NCBI RefSeq assembly: GCF_900185645.1
Contig: NZ_FYAM01000004.1
Coordinates: 62,001 to 126,000 of the forward strand
DNA length: 64,000 nucleotides
Origin: Clostridium sp. BSD9I1
GTDB taxonomy: Bacteria > Bacillota > Clostridia > Clostridiales > Clostridiaceae
Direction of reading: 5' to 3'
Below the pieces are notes generated by a model, which was not told the DNA's origin, did no database searches, and worked only from the letters and a program-made list of their open reading frames with translations. How positions within the stretch are numbered: the stretch's first letter is position 1; each line of letters begins with the position of its first letter. Shown here in pieces: positions 1 to 8,663 of this stretch. The position numbers and the translations under genes were made by a program.

Positions 1-161
1 AAATAAAAGTAAAAGCATGTTATATTGATGGAGATTTAGTTAAATACAAGCCTGAATTTGAGGATATAAAAGCAATTGCTTTAGAGAGAAGTATACCTTT
101 TATAACATTATACGAGGATATAAAAATGGAAATAGAAAATTTGAAAGTATGGGGTGAATAA
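1..161 (+). CDS. larC: LarC, nickel-pincer cofactor nickel insertion protein (C-terminal end only)
   Basis: This is the last 52 codons of a gene cut by the window edge, read in the frame that ends with TAA at 159-161. The visible tail has a KVKACYIDG segment, then KPEFEDIKAIA, then IPF and a short acidic end, which matches how LarC proteins finish. LarC is the CTP-dependent cyclometallase that puts nickel into the pyridinium dithiocarboxylate cofactor of lactate racemase-type enzymes. The identification leans on the adjacent larE and larB, which overlap in tight succession. The stop codon lies at the start of larE, so translational coupling is likely. The nickel-binding and CTP-binding parts lie outside the window. 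Confidence 0.82.
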   Translation, partial: IKVKACYIDGDLVKYKPEFEDIKAIALERSIPFITLYEDIKMEIENLKVWGE

Positions 162-162
162 A

Positions 163-978
163 TTGTATAATGAGAAGTATGAAGACCTTAAAAACTATAT
201 AAAATCTCTTAAAAAGATTACAGTTGCCTTTTCTGGAGGAGTAGATAGTACTTTTTTATTAAAGGTTTGCCAAGATGCAATAGGTAAGGACGTTATTGCC
301 ATAACTGTAAAGGCACCATATATACCTGATAGAGAAATAAAAGAAGTAGAAAGTATAATAAAAGAGTTAAAAATAGAACATTATTTCTTAGAGTTTCCTA
401 TGCTAGAAGAGATAAAGTATAATCCTGAAGATAGGTGCTATATATGCAAGACACATGTATTTAGTAAAATAAAAGAATTTTCAAATAGAATGGGAATAGA
501 TTATGTAGTGGATGGAAGCAATCTAGATGATACAAAGGATTATAGACCAGGGATGAGAGCCCTTAAGGAACTTAATATAAAAAGTCCATTATTAGAATGT
601 AAACTTACTAAAAAGGATATAAGAGAAATATCTAAAGAATTAGGGCTTATTACTTGGGACAAGCCATCCTATGCTTGTTTATTATCTAGGATTCCTTATG
701 GGGAAGAAATAAAATTAGAAGAGCTTAATAAAATTGAAAAGGGAGAAAATTATTTAGCTGAAGCTGGTTTTAAGGGTGCACGTATAAGAAGTTATGGAGA
801 TTTAGCTCGTATAGAAGTATATAGTGAACAAATAAATAACCTTTTAGATAAGGACGTAAGAAAAAGTATAATAGAAGGTTTAAAGAATGTAGGTTATAAA
901 TATGTGACATTAGATTTAGAAGGATATAGAACAGGAAGTATGAATGTAAATATAAAAGGTGGCATGGATAATGAATGA
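163..978 (+). CDS. larE: LarE, ATP-dependent sacrificial or Fe-S sulfurtransferase for the nickel-pincer cofactor
   Basis: LarE adenylates the pyridine dicarboxylate made by LarB and converts its carboxylates to thiocarboxylates. The PP-loop SGGVDS lies at about residues 24-29, and the family signature around DKPSYACLLSRIPYG is present. I chose the TTG at 163 because GGGGTGA at 151-157 is placed as its ribosome binding site; a GTG at 154 in the same frame would add three residues and overlap larC. Length, about 271 residues, is normal. Besides the usual C-terminal-half cysteine (about C172), it carries a CxxC pair at C92 and C95. Three-cysteine LarE proteins are thought to hold a [4Fe-4S] cluster instead of sacrificing their own sulfur. 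The gene overlaps larB by 8 bases. Confidence 0.9.
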   Translation: MYNEKYEDLKNYIKSLKKITVAFSGGVDSTFLLKVCQDAIGKDVIAITVKAPYIPDREIKEVESIIKELKIEHYFLEFPMLEEIKYNPEDRCYICKTHVFSKIKEFSNRMGIDYVVDGSNLDDTKDYRPGMRALKELNIKSPLLECKLTKKDIREISKELGLITWDKPSYACLLSRIPYGEEIKLEELNKIEKGENYLAEAGFKGARIRSYGDLARIEVYSEQINNLLDKDVRKSIIEGLKNVGYKYVTLDLEGYRTGSMNVNIKGGMDNE

Positions 979-1732
979 AAGGGAGTTAAGGGAACTTCTT
1001 TTAAAGGTTAAAGAAGATAATTTAGGGATAGATGAGGCATTAAATGAATTAAAGGAACTGCCATTTAAGGACTTAGGTTTTGCAAACATAGATAATCATA
1101 GAGAACTTAGAGTAGGCTACCCAGAGGTAATATATTGTGCAGGAAAGACTGTAGAGCAAGTAAAAAGCATAGTAGAATTTATGATGACAAGGGGAAATAA
1201 TATACTAGCTACAAGGGCTACAGAGGAAATGTATATAGAAGTAAAACATATATGTGACAAAGCTCAGTATTTCAAGGAAGCAAAAATAATAAGAATTATA
1301 CAAACTGAGGTGAAAAAGAGCTCAAACTATATAGCTGTAGTTACTGCAGGAACCTCTGACATACCTGTATCTGAAGAAGCGGCCATAACTGCAGAAACCT
1401 TTGGAAATGAAGTAAAAAGAATATATGATGTAGGGGTTGCCGGGATACACCGATTGTTTAATAGATTGGATGATATAAGAGGAGCAAAGGTAGTTATTGT
1501 AGTGGCAGGAATGGAAGGCGCTTTAGCTAGTGTAATAGGTGGCCTTGTAGATAAACCAGTTATTGCAGTTCCAACAAGTGTAGGATACGGGGCAAATTTT
1601 AATGGACTATCTGCACTTTTATGTATGCTTAACAGTTGTGCAAGCGGAGTTACTGTAGTGAACATAGATAATGGGTTTGGAGCGGGATATTCCGCAAGTA
1701 TTATTAATAAATTGGGTGATAAAGATATATAA
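971..1732 (+). CDS. larB: LarB, pyridinium-3,5-biscarboxylic acid mononucleotide synthase
   Basis: LarB carboxylates and hydrolyses nicotinic acid adenine dinucleotide, the first step of nickel-pincer cofactor synthesis. The protein (253 residues) has the AIR-carboxylase-like (PurE-type) second half, with TAGTSDIPVSEEAA at about 125-138, VVAGMEGALASV near 180 and a C-terminal NIDNGFGAGY. ATG 971 is preferred over GTG 959 because AGGTGG at 957-962 sits eight bases upstream. It closes a larC-larE-larB operon; larA, the enzyme that uses the cofactor, is not in the window and could lie upstream. Nothing suggests damage to this gene. Confidence 0.9.
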   Translation: MNERELRELLLKVKEDNLGIDEALNELKELPFKDLGFANIDNHRELRVGYPEVIYCAGKTVEQVKSIVEFMMTRGNNILATRATEEMYIEVKHICDKAQYFKEAKIIRIIQTEVKKSSNYIAVVTAGTSDIPVSEEAAITAETFGNEVKRIYDVGVAGIHRLFNRLDDIRGAKVVIVVAGMEGALASVIGGLVDKPVIAVPTSVGYGANFNGLSALLCMLNSCASGVTVVNIDNGFGAGYSASIINKLGDKDI

Positions 1733-1742
1733 TTCATGATTT

Positions 1743-1948
1743 ATGGAGAGGATAACTCTAGATATAAGGAATACTTATAAGAAGTTCTTAAAAGGATTAC
1801 AATAAAATGTATGCTTTCTAAAGGATATGAAGTAGGCGGCATGGATATATTAATAAATGGAAGTATAGATAAAGTGCACTTAATAAAAATAAGTGAAGAA
1901 TCAGGAAGTAATTTTAGTGTATTAATGAAAGTGTTAAAGAAATTATAA
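1743..1948 (+). pseudogene. Broken small ORF of unknown family downstream of larB
   Basis: Two overlapping reading frames look like halves of one protein of about 66 residues. The first runs from ATG 1743 (MERITLDIRNTYKKFLKG...) to a stop at 1803-1805. The second is open through the shift region and continues KCMLSKGYEVGGMDILING...VLMKVLKKL to a stop at 1946-1948. The break falls near an A-rich stretch at about 1790-1807, so a one-base change could separate them. I do not recognise the family. It could also be two unrelated chance ORFs, or a site of slippage. Confidence 0.35.
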
Positions 1949-1978
1949 ATTAAAAGGGTTGTAAAAGGTGATGTAAAT

Positions 1979-3250
1979 ATGAAAAGATATAAGAGATTCA
2001 TTTCACTTTTTCTAATTCTTATATTTTTTATTAGTGTTTCTTCTTGTAAAGGTATAGGTGAATCTAATTCTCCTAAAAACATACGGGGTGTAATAAATAT
2101 ATGGTGTAGCGAAGAATATGAAGCTAGCATGAAGTTTGTGGCACAAGCTTTTAAAAAGGTATATCCTAAAGCTACTATAAACATAAAATTAGTTAGTGGG
2201 AAAGACTTAAATATAGAAGATAAGCTGCAAAATGAGGCTCATATATTTATGATACAAGATAGGGACACTCCTTACTATATAAAAAAATATAAGGATGACT
2301 TGAGAAATGTAACTAGTATAGTAAGTAGTCGTAAGAACTTATTTAAAAAGGAAACCTTGAATAATATATCTCTTAATGAAAAGATATATGCTGTACCTAT
2401 AGAAAGCAATCCATATGTTATGGTTTATAGAAAGGATATATTTTCTAAGTATAAAATTAAAATAGAGGACATAAATACCTGGGATGATTACATAAATGAA
2501 TATGAAAGGCTTAAAAAGGATTCTAAAATATCATATAGCTTTTTATCTGGAAACTCCATTGATTACTATGAGATGTTCTTAAGCCAATTAAATAAGGTAT
2601 TGATAGACTCAAATAATAATATGTATATATCATCATCTGAATCCATGAAGTCAATTAACTTGATAAGAGAGTTAAGAAAAATGGGAATTTTAAAAGATGA
2701 TAAACAGAGGTTTTCCTTAAACTCCATAAAATCTGGCAAGGTAGTATCGTTTATTGCAAATTATAAAGAACTTAAGATATTAGAGGAAAGCGTTCCTGAG
2801 CTCAAGGGAAAGTTTCAAATTGCGGCGATGCCTTCATTTGAAGCTGGTGGAAATAAGTTTGTGTCTATCAATGGAAATAATCTAATTGCATTAGATAACA
2901 GTAAATATAATAATTTAATTGATGGATTTTTTGAATTCTTATTAGACAATGAAAAATTGCAGCTTGATTTATTTGCACAATACTCTATATTTCCATGTAA
3001 TTTAAATATTCAACAAAGCAAGGCCGTATTAAATCCCGTAGAATACTTTGGAGCGGATAAGGCATGGCAATTTTTAAGTAATGTACAAAAGCAATCGTTT
3101 TATAATCCGTATGGTGTTAACTATCCTTATATAAAAGATGAATTCGAAAAGCATATATATGACATTATAAAAGAAAAGAAAAACTTAAAAGAAAATACTT
3201 TAGATGTTGAAAAAGAATTAAAGGAAAAACTTAAAAATACTGGGTTCTAA
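1979..3250 (+). CDS. Extracellular solute-binding lipoprotein (ABC transporter, family 1 type)
   Basis: This 423-residue protein has a lipoprotein signal: a basic start, a hydrophobic stretch at about 7-20 and a cysteine at 23 in an SVSSC context. After it comes the fold typical of sugar-type solute-binding proteins, with INIWCSEEYEASM near 37-49, an aromatic-rich middle and a YGVNYPYI segment near the end. Such proteins sit on the outer face of the membrane and pass ligand to an ABC permease. No permease or ATPase gene is next to it: larB remnants lie upstream and a minus-strand glycosyltransferase downstream. The ligand cannot be read from sequence. AAAGGTGATG upstream of ATG 1979 is the likely ribosome binding site. 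Confidence 0.8.
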   Translation: MKRYKRFISLFLILIFFISVSSCKGIGESNSPKNIRGVINIWCSEEYEASMKFVAQAFKKVYPKATINIKLVSGKDLNIEDKLQNEAHIFMIQDRDTPYYIKKYKDDLRNVTSIVSSRKNLFKKETLNNISLNEKIYAVPIESNPYVMVYRKDIFSKYKIKIEDINTWDDYINEYERLKKDSKISYSFLSGNSIDYYEMFLSQLNKVLIDSNNNMYISSSESMKSINLIRELRKMGILKDDKQRFSLNSIKSGKVVSFIANYKELKILEESVPELKGKFQIAAMPSFEAGGNKFVSINGNNLIALDNSKYNNLIDGFFEFLLDNEKLQLDLFAQYSIFPCNLNIQQSKAVLNPVEYFGADKAWQFLSNVQKQSFYNPYGVNYPYIKDEFEKHIYDIIKEKKNLKENTLDVEKELKEKLKNTGF

Positions 3251-3274
3251 ATCTTAAGAACCCAGTATTTTTTT
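3236..3274. terminator. Bidirectional terminator between the solute-binding protein and the glycosyltransferase
   Basis: Twelve-base arms (AATACTGGGTTC and GAACCCAGTATT) flank a short loop. A T-run follows on the plus strand and an A-run precedes, so it can end transcripts from both convergent genes. It overlaps both stop codons. Confidence 0.85.
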
Positions 3275-4372
3275 ATAAGCATTCAATGTAGCTAAGGCTG
3301 TATTATGCCAAGAAAATAACTTAGATTGTTTTAATCCCTTTTCACTTAATTCATTTAAAATGCTTTCACTGGACAGTGTTGTTAATAAGGCAGCCTCTAA
3401 TTCTTGCCTATTTAGGGGGTTTATAAGTATTCCTGCATCTCTAACAACTTCAGGAATAGAGGAAATATTAGAGGCTATAACGGGAGTGCCGCAGCTCATT
3501 GCCTCTAAAGGAGGGAGTCCAAAACCTTCATATAAAGAGGGATATACAAAAACATCAGAGGCATTATAAAACCAAGGAAGATGATCTTCTGGTATAAATC
3601 CAGTAAACTTTATTCTTGAATATATCTCTTGGGTTTGACTTAGATTAAATAACTCTTCTAGGTTATCTTTATTTGCACCTGTAATAACTAGTGAATATTC
3701 CTTAGGTAAATCCTTATATACTTTAGAAAATGCAAGTATAAGGGATTTAACGTTTTTCCTTGGGCTGAAGCCCCCTATATATAATATAAATGGGTTAGTT
3801 ATGTTATAAGTTTTTTCAAGAGCCTGCCTGCACTTCTCTTTGTCTAAAGGTGTATATTTTTTGTCCGCAGCTAAGGGGGTAACATAAACTTTACTTTCAT
3901 CAATGGGGAAAAATCTAAGTATGTCTTTTTTGGAGTATTCGGATACAGTAAGTATACCGTCGCTTAACTCTACAAGCTTTGGTAGAGAAGATAAAAACTT
4001 GTTTAAATATCCATCCCCAACAGTTTCAGGCATTATATATGGAATTAAATCATGAATAGTGATTACCTTTTTACAAGAAATGCTTTCATCTAAGCCTATA
4101 CCATTTTGAGGTACATGAAATAAATCTATACCTTCTCTTCTTGAATTTTCACCAAAGTAATATTTTTCAAAGAAACTTTTATGTTTTTTAGAGCTAAGTA
4201 TTATATGAGAATTATCTCTTTTAAATTCATCATAGTTTTTTCCCCACCAATAAATAAAAAATTCATTTTCTTTATCTAAGTTGATCATATTTTTAACTAA
4301 ATTTTCAGTATATGTTCCTATACCTGTGCCATTATACCAACTTATACCTCTTCCATCAATGGCTATTTTCAT
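3254..4372 (-). CDS. GT4 family glycosyltransferase of the spore-coat cluster (CotSA-like)
   Basis: A 372-residue retaining glycosyltransferase. The N-terminal acceptor domain starts with [18 protein letters not shown]. The C-terminal donor domain has [10 protein letters not shown] (about 206-215), [20 protein letters not shown] (about 271-290) and the EX7E-type pair within it. No signal peptide is seen, so it is cytoplasmic. It lies back to back with cotS-like genes and has a close paralogue at 7368-8492, much as cotSA pairs with cotS in Bacillus. It probably glycosylates coat or other spore-surface components in the mother cell; the sugar and acceptor are unknown. AGGAGG precedes its ATG. 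Confidence 0.85.
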   Translation of the reverse strand: MKIAIDGRGISWYNGTGIGTYTENLVKNMINLDKENEFFIYWWGKNYDEFKRDNSHIILSSKKHKSFFEKYYFGENSRREGIDLFHVPQNGIGLDESISCKKVITIHDLIPYIMPETVGDGYLNKFLSSLPKLVELSDGILTVSEYSKKDILRFFPIDESKVYVTPLAADKKYTPLDKEKCRQALEKTYNITNPFILYIGGFSPRKNVKSLILAFSKVYKDLPKEYSLVITGANKDNLEELFNLSQTQEIYSRIKFTGFIPEDHLPWFYNASDVFVYPSLYEGFGLPPLEAMSCGTPVIASNISSIPEVVRDAGILINPLNRQELEAALLTTLSSESILNELSEKGLKQSKLFSWHNTALATLNAYKKILGS

Positions 4373-4489
4373 ACATCTACCTCCTGTTAAAGCTTATAGA
4401 TTGAAATTATGTGTATATATATTATTAATATTATTAAAATACGAAAATGTGCCTTATAAGCTAAAATAAACCTATATTATATGTATGTC

Positions 4490-4517
4490 ACCTCAAAGCC
4501 ATATAATTCATATAATA
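4490..4517 (+). promoter_or_regulatory. Candidate sigma-K promoter for the first cotS operon
   Basis: AC at 4490-4491 is followed after 17 bases by CATATAATA at 4509-4517. This fits the late mother-cell sigma-K pattern (AC, 16-17 bases, CATAnnnTA). The same arrangement stands in front of yabG. Expression of a coat gene from sigma-K is biologically consistent. It is inferred from sequence only. Confidence 0.5.
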
Positions 4518-4550
4518 AAAATATAAGTATGCATATTATGAGGAGGCTGT

Positions 4551-5558
4551 ATGAACATAGACAATGTAAAACAAGTTGTACAAGATAAATATAATTTAGA
4601 TGTATTAGACATGACAAAGATAAAAAATGTATACAAAATATCAGGGGAAGAGGGAGATTACTGCTTGAAGGTTATAAATTATAATCTTTCTCGTTTTTTA
4701 TTTGTAATTGGAGCTATAAAGCATCTACAAAATAAAAAATTTAAGAGCACTCCTACAATAATAAAAAACAAGGATGGAGGTGAGTATGTACAAATAGGTT
4801 CTTATTTTGCATATTTAACTCCTTGGATAAATGCAAGGGAATGTAACTATAGTAATCCATTAGATGTTATGGCAGCTGCATCAAAGCTTGCAGATCTTCA
4901 TAAAAAAAGCTTGGGGTTTATAGTGGATAAAAAAATGGAAGTAAGAACAGGATGGTTTAATTGGTCCAGAGATTTTTTAAAGAAAAAAGGAGATTTATTA
5001 AAATTTAAAGATGCAATACTTTCAAAAGCTCAAAGAACAGAATTTGATAATTTATATTTGGAATCCATGGAAGAGGAACTGGGAAGAATAGATAAAACAT
5101 TAGGAAACCTATCAAATACCAAATATCTTTCAAAGATGGTATCAGAATATAAGCTCAAGGGCTTTTGTCATCATGATTATGCTCATCATAATGTGCTCAT
5201 AGAAGAAAGTGGAGATATAGATATAATTGATTTTGACTACTGCCTTTTAGATACCCACCTGCATGATTTAAGTAGTTTAATTATAAGGGTTATGAAAAAT
5301 GGAAAGTGGGATGTGGATAATGCAAAGCTTATATTAGACTCTTATAATGGTGTATACGCATTAGATAATGATGATATTCCAATTATGGCAGTCTTAATAG
5401 AATTTCCTCAAGCTTATTGGCAATTGGGAATACAATATTATGAGGAAAAACAACCTTGGGGAGAGGAATTTTTTATTAATAAGCTTATTAAAATATATGA
5501 AGATAAGGACTATAGGCAAGATTTTGTAGATGAATTTAAATCTATAAGTTATAAGTAG
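4551..5558 (+). CDS. cotS: CotS family spore coat protein
   Basis: A 335-residue protein of the CotS branch of the choline/aminoglycoside kinase fold. Key motifs are FCHHDYAHHNVLI at about 204-216 (the catalytic-loop region) and DIIDFDYC at about 224-231 (the metal-binding DFD). The N-lobe is short and carries YCLKVINYN with a lysine that could be the ATP-binding one. CotS proteins are spore-coat components of unproven kinase activity. It is the first of three plus-strand genes with gaps of 22 and 11 bases, probably one operon read from the sigma-K-like site just upstream. A cotSA-like glycosyltransferase diverges from it. Confidence 0.88.
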   Translation: MNIDNVKQVVQDKYNLDVLDMTKIKNVYKISGEEGDYCLKVINYNLSRFLFVIGAIKHLQNKKFKSTPTIIKNKDGGEYVQIGSYFAYLTPWINARECNYSNPLDVMAAASKLADLHKKSLGFIVDKKMEVRTGWFNWSRDFLKKKGDLLKFKDAILSKAQRTEFDNLYLESMEEELGRIDKTLGNLSNTKYLSKMVSEYKLKGFCHHDYAHHNVLIEESGDIDIIDFDYCLLDTHLHDLSSLIIRVMKNGKWDVDNAKLILDSYNGVYALDNDDIPIMAVLIEFPQAYWQLGIQYYEEKQPWGEEFFINKLIKIYEDKDYRQDFVDEFKSISYK

Positions 5559-5580
5559 AACTGGAGGTGGAATAAATAAT

Positions 5581-6321
5581 ATGATGACTATAGTTACATT
5601 TGAACAATATTTAAAGGATAAAAATATAGATATAGTAGACAAATTTAGTTATGATAGTATAGCTATAAATGAAGAGAACTTGATAAAACAAATGAAGATT
5701 ATAGATGAATTTCACAAAAGAACTATAGGAGGGCAAGTAATTTTTAAAAATAGATTAGAAAATAATATAGGAAAGCTTGTAGAAGATTTTAAGGTAGGAC
5801 TTAAAAAGTTAAAAAGAGAAGAACAAGTATTAAAATCAAAAGGGGTAGAAAATAAATTTGAAATGCTTCTTTTAAATAACGTAGAACTCTATATAGAAAG
5901 AGGAGAGAAGTCGATTAAAACTATTTATGAAAATGGCTACTTGGATCTTATAAGAAGAAGCATGAAAAATAAGGAGATATGTATAGGGACTGAAGATTTT
6001 ATAAATTTAACGGAAGATAATATCTTACAAATAAAAAATCCAAATAAGTGTAGTTATGATATGGTGGAAATAGATTGCTTTTATTTACTTCGAAAGTATA
6101 AGAAAAAAAAATATGAGTTGGATTATCAAAAGCTTATAAGAGAGTTTTGTTCTATAGAATTCTTAATGAACGATAGCTATAGTTTTATTGCTGGACTCCT
6201 GTCCTATCCTTATGATTTTGTAAGAATATGTACTAGATATAGAAAAAAGGACTTAACCCCAGAAGAATGTTTTGAAAAGTTAGTAAGGGCTATGAGGCAG
6301 GATGGAGATAGCTTAATATAG
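5581..6321 (+). CDS. Degenerate CotS-like protein (C-lobe only, kinase motifs lost)
   Basis: This 246-residue protein sits inside the cotS operon, 22 bases after one cotS gene and 12 before another. The N-terminal lobe is missing or replaced. The rest aligns by eye with its neighbours: a helical KxE-rich middle, then CIGTEDFINLTEDN where paralogues have CHHDxxxHNIII, then CSYDMVEIDCFYLL where they have IDFDY...HDL, then SYPYDFVRICTRYRKKDLT matching the FPxxxxxICxxYY region. The catalytic histidine/aspartate and the metal aspartates are therefore gone. The frame is open and has a proper ribosome binding site, so it is probably a functional structural coat protein and not a pseudogene. Confidence 0.7.
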   Translation: MMTIVTFEQYLKDKNIDIVDKFSYDSIAINEENLIKQMKIIDEFHKRTIGGQVIFKNRLENNIGKLVEDFKVGLKKLKREEQVLKSKGVENKFEMLLLNNVELYIERGEKSIKTIYENGYLDLIRRSMKNKEICIGTEDFINLTEDNILQIKNPNKCSYDMVEIDCFYLLRKYKKKKYELDYQKLIREFCSIEFLMNDSYSFIAGLLSYPYDFVRICTRYRKKDLTPEECFEKLVRAMRQDGDSLI

Positions 6322-6332
6322 GGGGGATATTA

Positions 6333-7352
6333 ATGGAAGTATATGATGAAAAATTATATCTTTGTGGATATGCGCTAGATACTGAATTATTTAATAAGTT
6401 TGATGTAGAAATATATGATATATATCCACTTAGAAGCGTATTTTTTGTAAGTACAAATAAAGGAAATAAGATATTAAAGAAAATAGATTACAGTATGGAA
6501 GAGCTAACATTTATATATAATGGTTTGGAATATATAAAGAAAAAGTTTAGTAGGGTAATGAATTTTCATCAAAGTAAAGATGGAGAAATATTTATAAGTT
6601 TTGAGGGTCAGGTTTATTGCTTAATAGATTTGGTAGAGGGAATGGAATGTGATTTTAATAATCCCATAGATATCTCTATTGCAGCACGGGGGTTGGCAGA
6701 AATGCATTCAGCATCGGAAGGATTTAGGTGTAAGCTTGTAGGTAAAGATAACAATGGAAAACTTATCGATAACTTTAAAAGAAGAATAGATGAAATGAAG
6801 TTTTTTAAGAGAATTGCTGAAATGCATGAAAATAAAAATGAATTTGATATTAACTTTTTAAAGTATGTTGATTTTTATATAAAAGAAATTGAAGAGAGTA
6901 TAGAAATACTTGAAGGTTCTTGTTACTACAAGCTTTGCAGTGAAGAAGATAAGAAAGTTTTATGTCATCATGATTTAGCGTATCACAATATTATAATAAA
7001 GGATAACGAGGCCTACTTCATAGATTTTGATTATGCTATGATAGATTTAAAAGTACATGACTTAGCAAACTTCACATTAAAGGTAATTAAAGATTTTGCT
7101 TTTGATTTAGAAAAGGCTAAGGTTATACTAAATGAATACATGAGCATAAACCCAATTGAAAGTAGAGAACTAAAAGTATTATATGGGATTTTAAAATTTC
7201 CTGAAGAGATATATTCTATTTGTAGAGATTACTATGGAAGAAGAAAAAACTGGACTAATGAAGTGTTTATTGATAGATTAAATAAGAAAATAGAGAAGGA
7301 AGAATTTAGGCAGGAATTTTTAAATGAATTTAAAGCTGTGTGTCTAGTTTAA
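6333..7352 (+). CDS. CotS family spore coat protein (second copy)
   Basis: A 339-residue CotS paralogue. It has LCHHDLAYHNIII at about 209-221 and YFIDFDYAMIDLKVHDLANF at about 226-245, so the kinase-like catalytic loop and DFD motif are kept. A GGGGG ribosome binding site precedes ATG 6333. It is the third gene of the first cotS operon and ends in a hairpin shared with the convergent glycosyltransferase gene. It differs strongly from the first copy outside the motifs, so the duplication is old. Confidence 0.87.
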   Translation: MEVYDEKLYLCGYALDTELFNKFDVEIYDIYPLRSVFFVSTNKGNKILKKIDYSMEELTFIYNGLEYIKKKFSRVMNFHQSKDGEIFISFEGQVYCLIDLVEGMECDFNNPIDISIAARGLAEMHSASEGFRCKLVGKDNNGKLIDNFKRRIDEMKFFKRIAEMHENKNEFDINFLKYVDFYIKEIEESIEILEGSCYYKLCSEEDKKVLCHHDLAYHNIIIKDNEAYFIDFDYAMIDLKVHDLANFTLKVIKDFAFDLEKAKVILNEYMSINPIESRELKVLYGILKFPEEIYSICRDYYGRRKNWTNEVFIDRLNKKIEKEEFRQEFLNEFKAVCLV

Positions 7353-7370
7353 TAGACACACAGCTTTTTA
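7332..7370. terminator. Terminator between cotS copy 2 and the second glycosyltransferase
   Basis: The inverted repeat AAAGCTGTGTGTCTA / TAGACACACAGCTTT is followed by a short T-run on the plus strand. It includes the stop codon of cotS copy 2. The T-run on the minus strand is weak. Confidence 0.75.
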
Positions 7371-8492
7371 ACTATTAAGTATTTTACTATATGCAATCAT
7401 AGTATTGTGTGAAGTAGAGTCCCAGGTAAGTTCAGAGGAACGTACAAGCCCTTTCAAAATAAGTTTTTCACGGAGATTATCATCCATTAGCCCCTTGGAA
7501 ATAGAATGAAATAGGTCGTCTATATTGTTAGGGTCTATAAGTAGTGCAGCATCCTTAACTACCTCAGGTATAGAGGTAAGGTTTGAAGCCACAACTGGTA
7601 CACCACATGCCATAGCTTCCAGGGGGGGAAGTCCAAAACCTTCATAAAAGGATGGATATACAAAGAGTTTTGCTGCATTATAAAAATAAGGCATATGATC
7701 TATGGAAATAAATCCAGGAAATATTACCTTATCTTCTATATGAAGTTGTTCGCAGCGCTTTTTATATATTTCATAAGACTTACCTTTCTTGCCTGCAATG
7801 ACAAGCTTTATATCCTTTTTATAGTGGGCGATAACCTTACTAAATGATTCAATAAGACCTATTATATTTTTACGAGGGCTAAAACCTCCTACGTATAAGA
7901 TAAAGTCGTTATTTATTCCGTAAAAGTCTTTTACTACTTGTTTACTAACAAGCTTATCTATAGGCCTATAAATATCCTCACTAGCTAAATAAGTAACAAA
8001 TATTTTTTCTCTTGGAAAATTAAATGCTTTTATAATATCTTCCTTTGAAAAATTAGATACTGTTATTATACCATCACACATTGATACTATTTCAGGTAGT
8101 TTTTCTTGAAATAACTTTAGATAACCTTCACTAGTAGTTTCTGGCATTCTATAAGGTATAACATCATGAAGTGTTATCACTAGGGGGCACTTTTTTTCCT
8201 CAGGACTTCCGATGCCGTTTTGTGGAACATGATAAAGATCTACTTCATTAGATTTTAGTATATTTGGGATGTTAACCTCGTCCCAGAAATTGTTTTTGCA
8301 GTTTTCTGTAATGTTTTTTATGGAAAAATTAGAGTTAAAATTAATATCATATTTAGAGTTTTGAGGCATAAAAACCATATAATCATTTAGGGAGTCAACC
8401 TTATTTACATAGTTTATAAGCTGATATGTGTAAGTACCTATGCCCGTTCCTCTATACCATTGAGAAGCCCTTCCGTCTATACCTATCTTCAT
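7368..8492 (-). CDS. GT4 family glycosyltransferase of the spore-coat cluster (second copy)
   Basis: A 374-residue paralogue of the protein at 3254-4372, with the same opening ([19 protein letters not shown]), [22 protein letters not shown] and a C-terminal [19 protein letters not shown]. It is cytoplasmic by sequence. It converges on cotS copy 2 and diverges from cotS copy 3, so each glycosyltransferase is flanked by CotS genes. The likely role is glycosylation of a spore-surface substrate. The two glycosyltransferases differ enough to suggest different substrates or successive steps. Confidence 0.85.
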   Translation of the reverse strand: MKIGIDGRASQWYRGTGIGTYTYQLINYVNKVDSLNDYMVFMPQNSKYDINFNSNFSIKNITENCKNNFWDEVNIPNILKSNEVDLYHVPQNGIGSPEEKKCPLVITLHDVIPYRMPETTSEGYLKLFQEKLPEIVSMCDGIITVSNFSKEDIIKAFNFPREKIFVTYLASEDIYRPIDKLVSKQVVKDFYGINNDFILYVGGFSPRKNIIGLIESFSKVIAHYKKDIKLVIAGKKGKSYEIYKKRCEQLHIEDKVIFPGFISIDHMPYFYNAAKLFVYPSFYEGFGLPPLEAMACGVPVVASNLTSIPEVVKDAALLIDPNNIDDLFHSISKGLMDDNLREKLILKGLVRSSELTWDSTSHNTMIAYSKILNS

Positions 8493-8663
8493 ACGAACTA
8501 ACCTTCCTTATAGTGGTTATATTTTATTATATTAGACATGGATTGAAAGTGTTAATAAAAGTTCTTATATAAAAATCATATGATGGATATTATACAATTT
8601 ATACATTAATTTAACTTCTAAATAATATGTTTATTTCATATAAATTATAAGGAGGTGATTACT

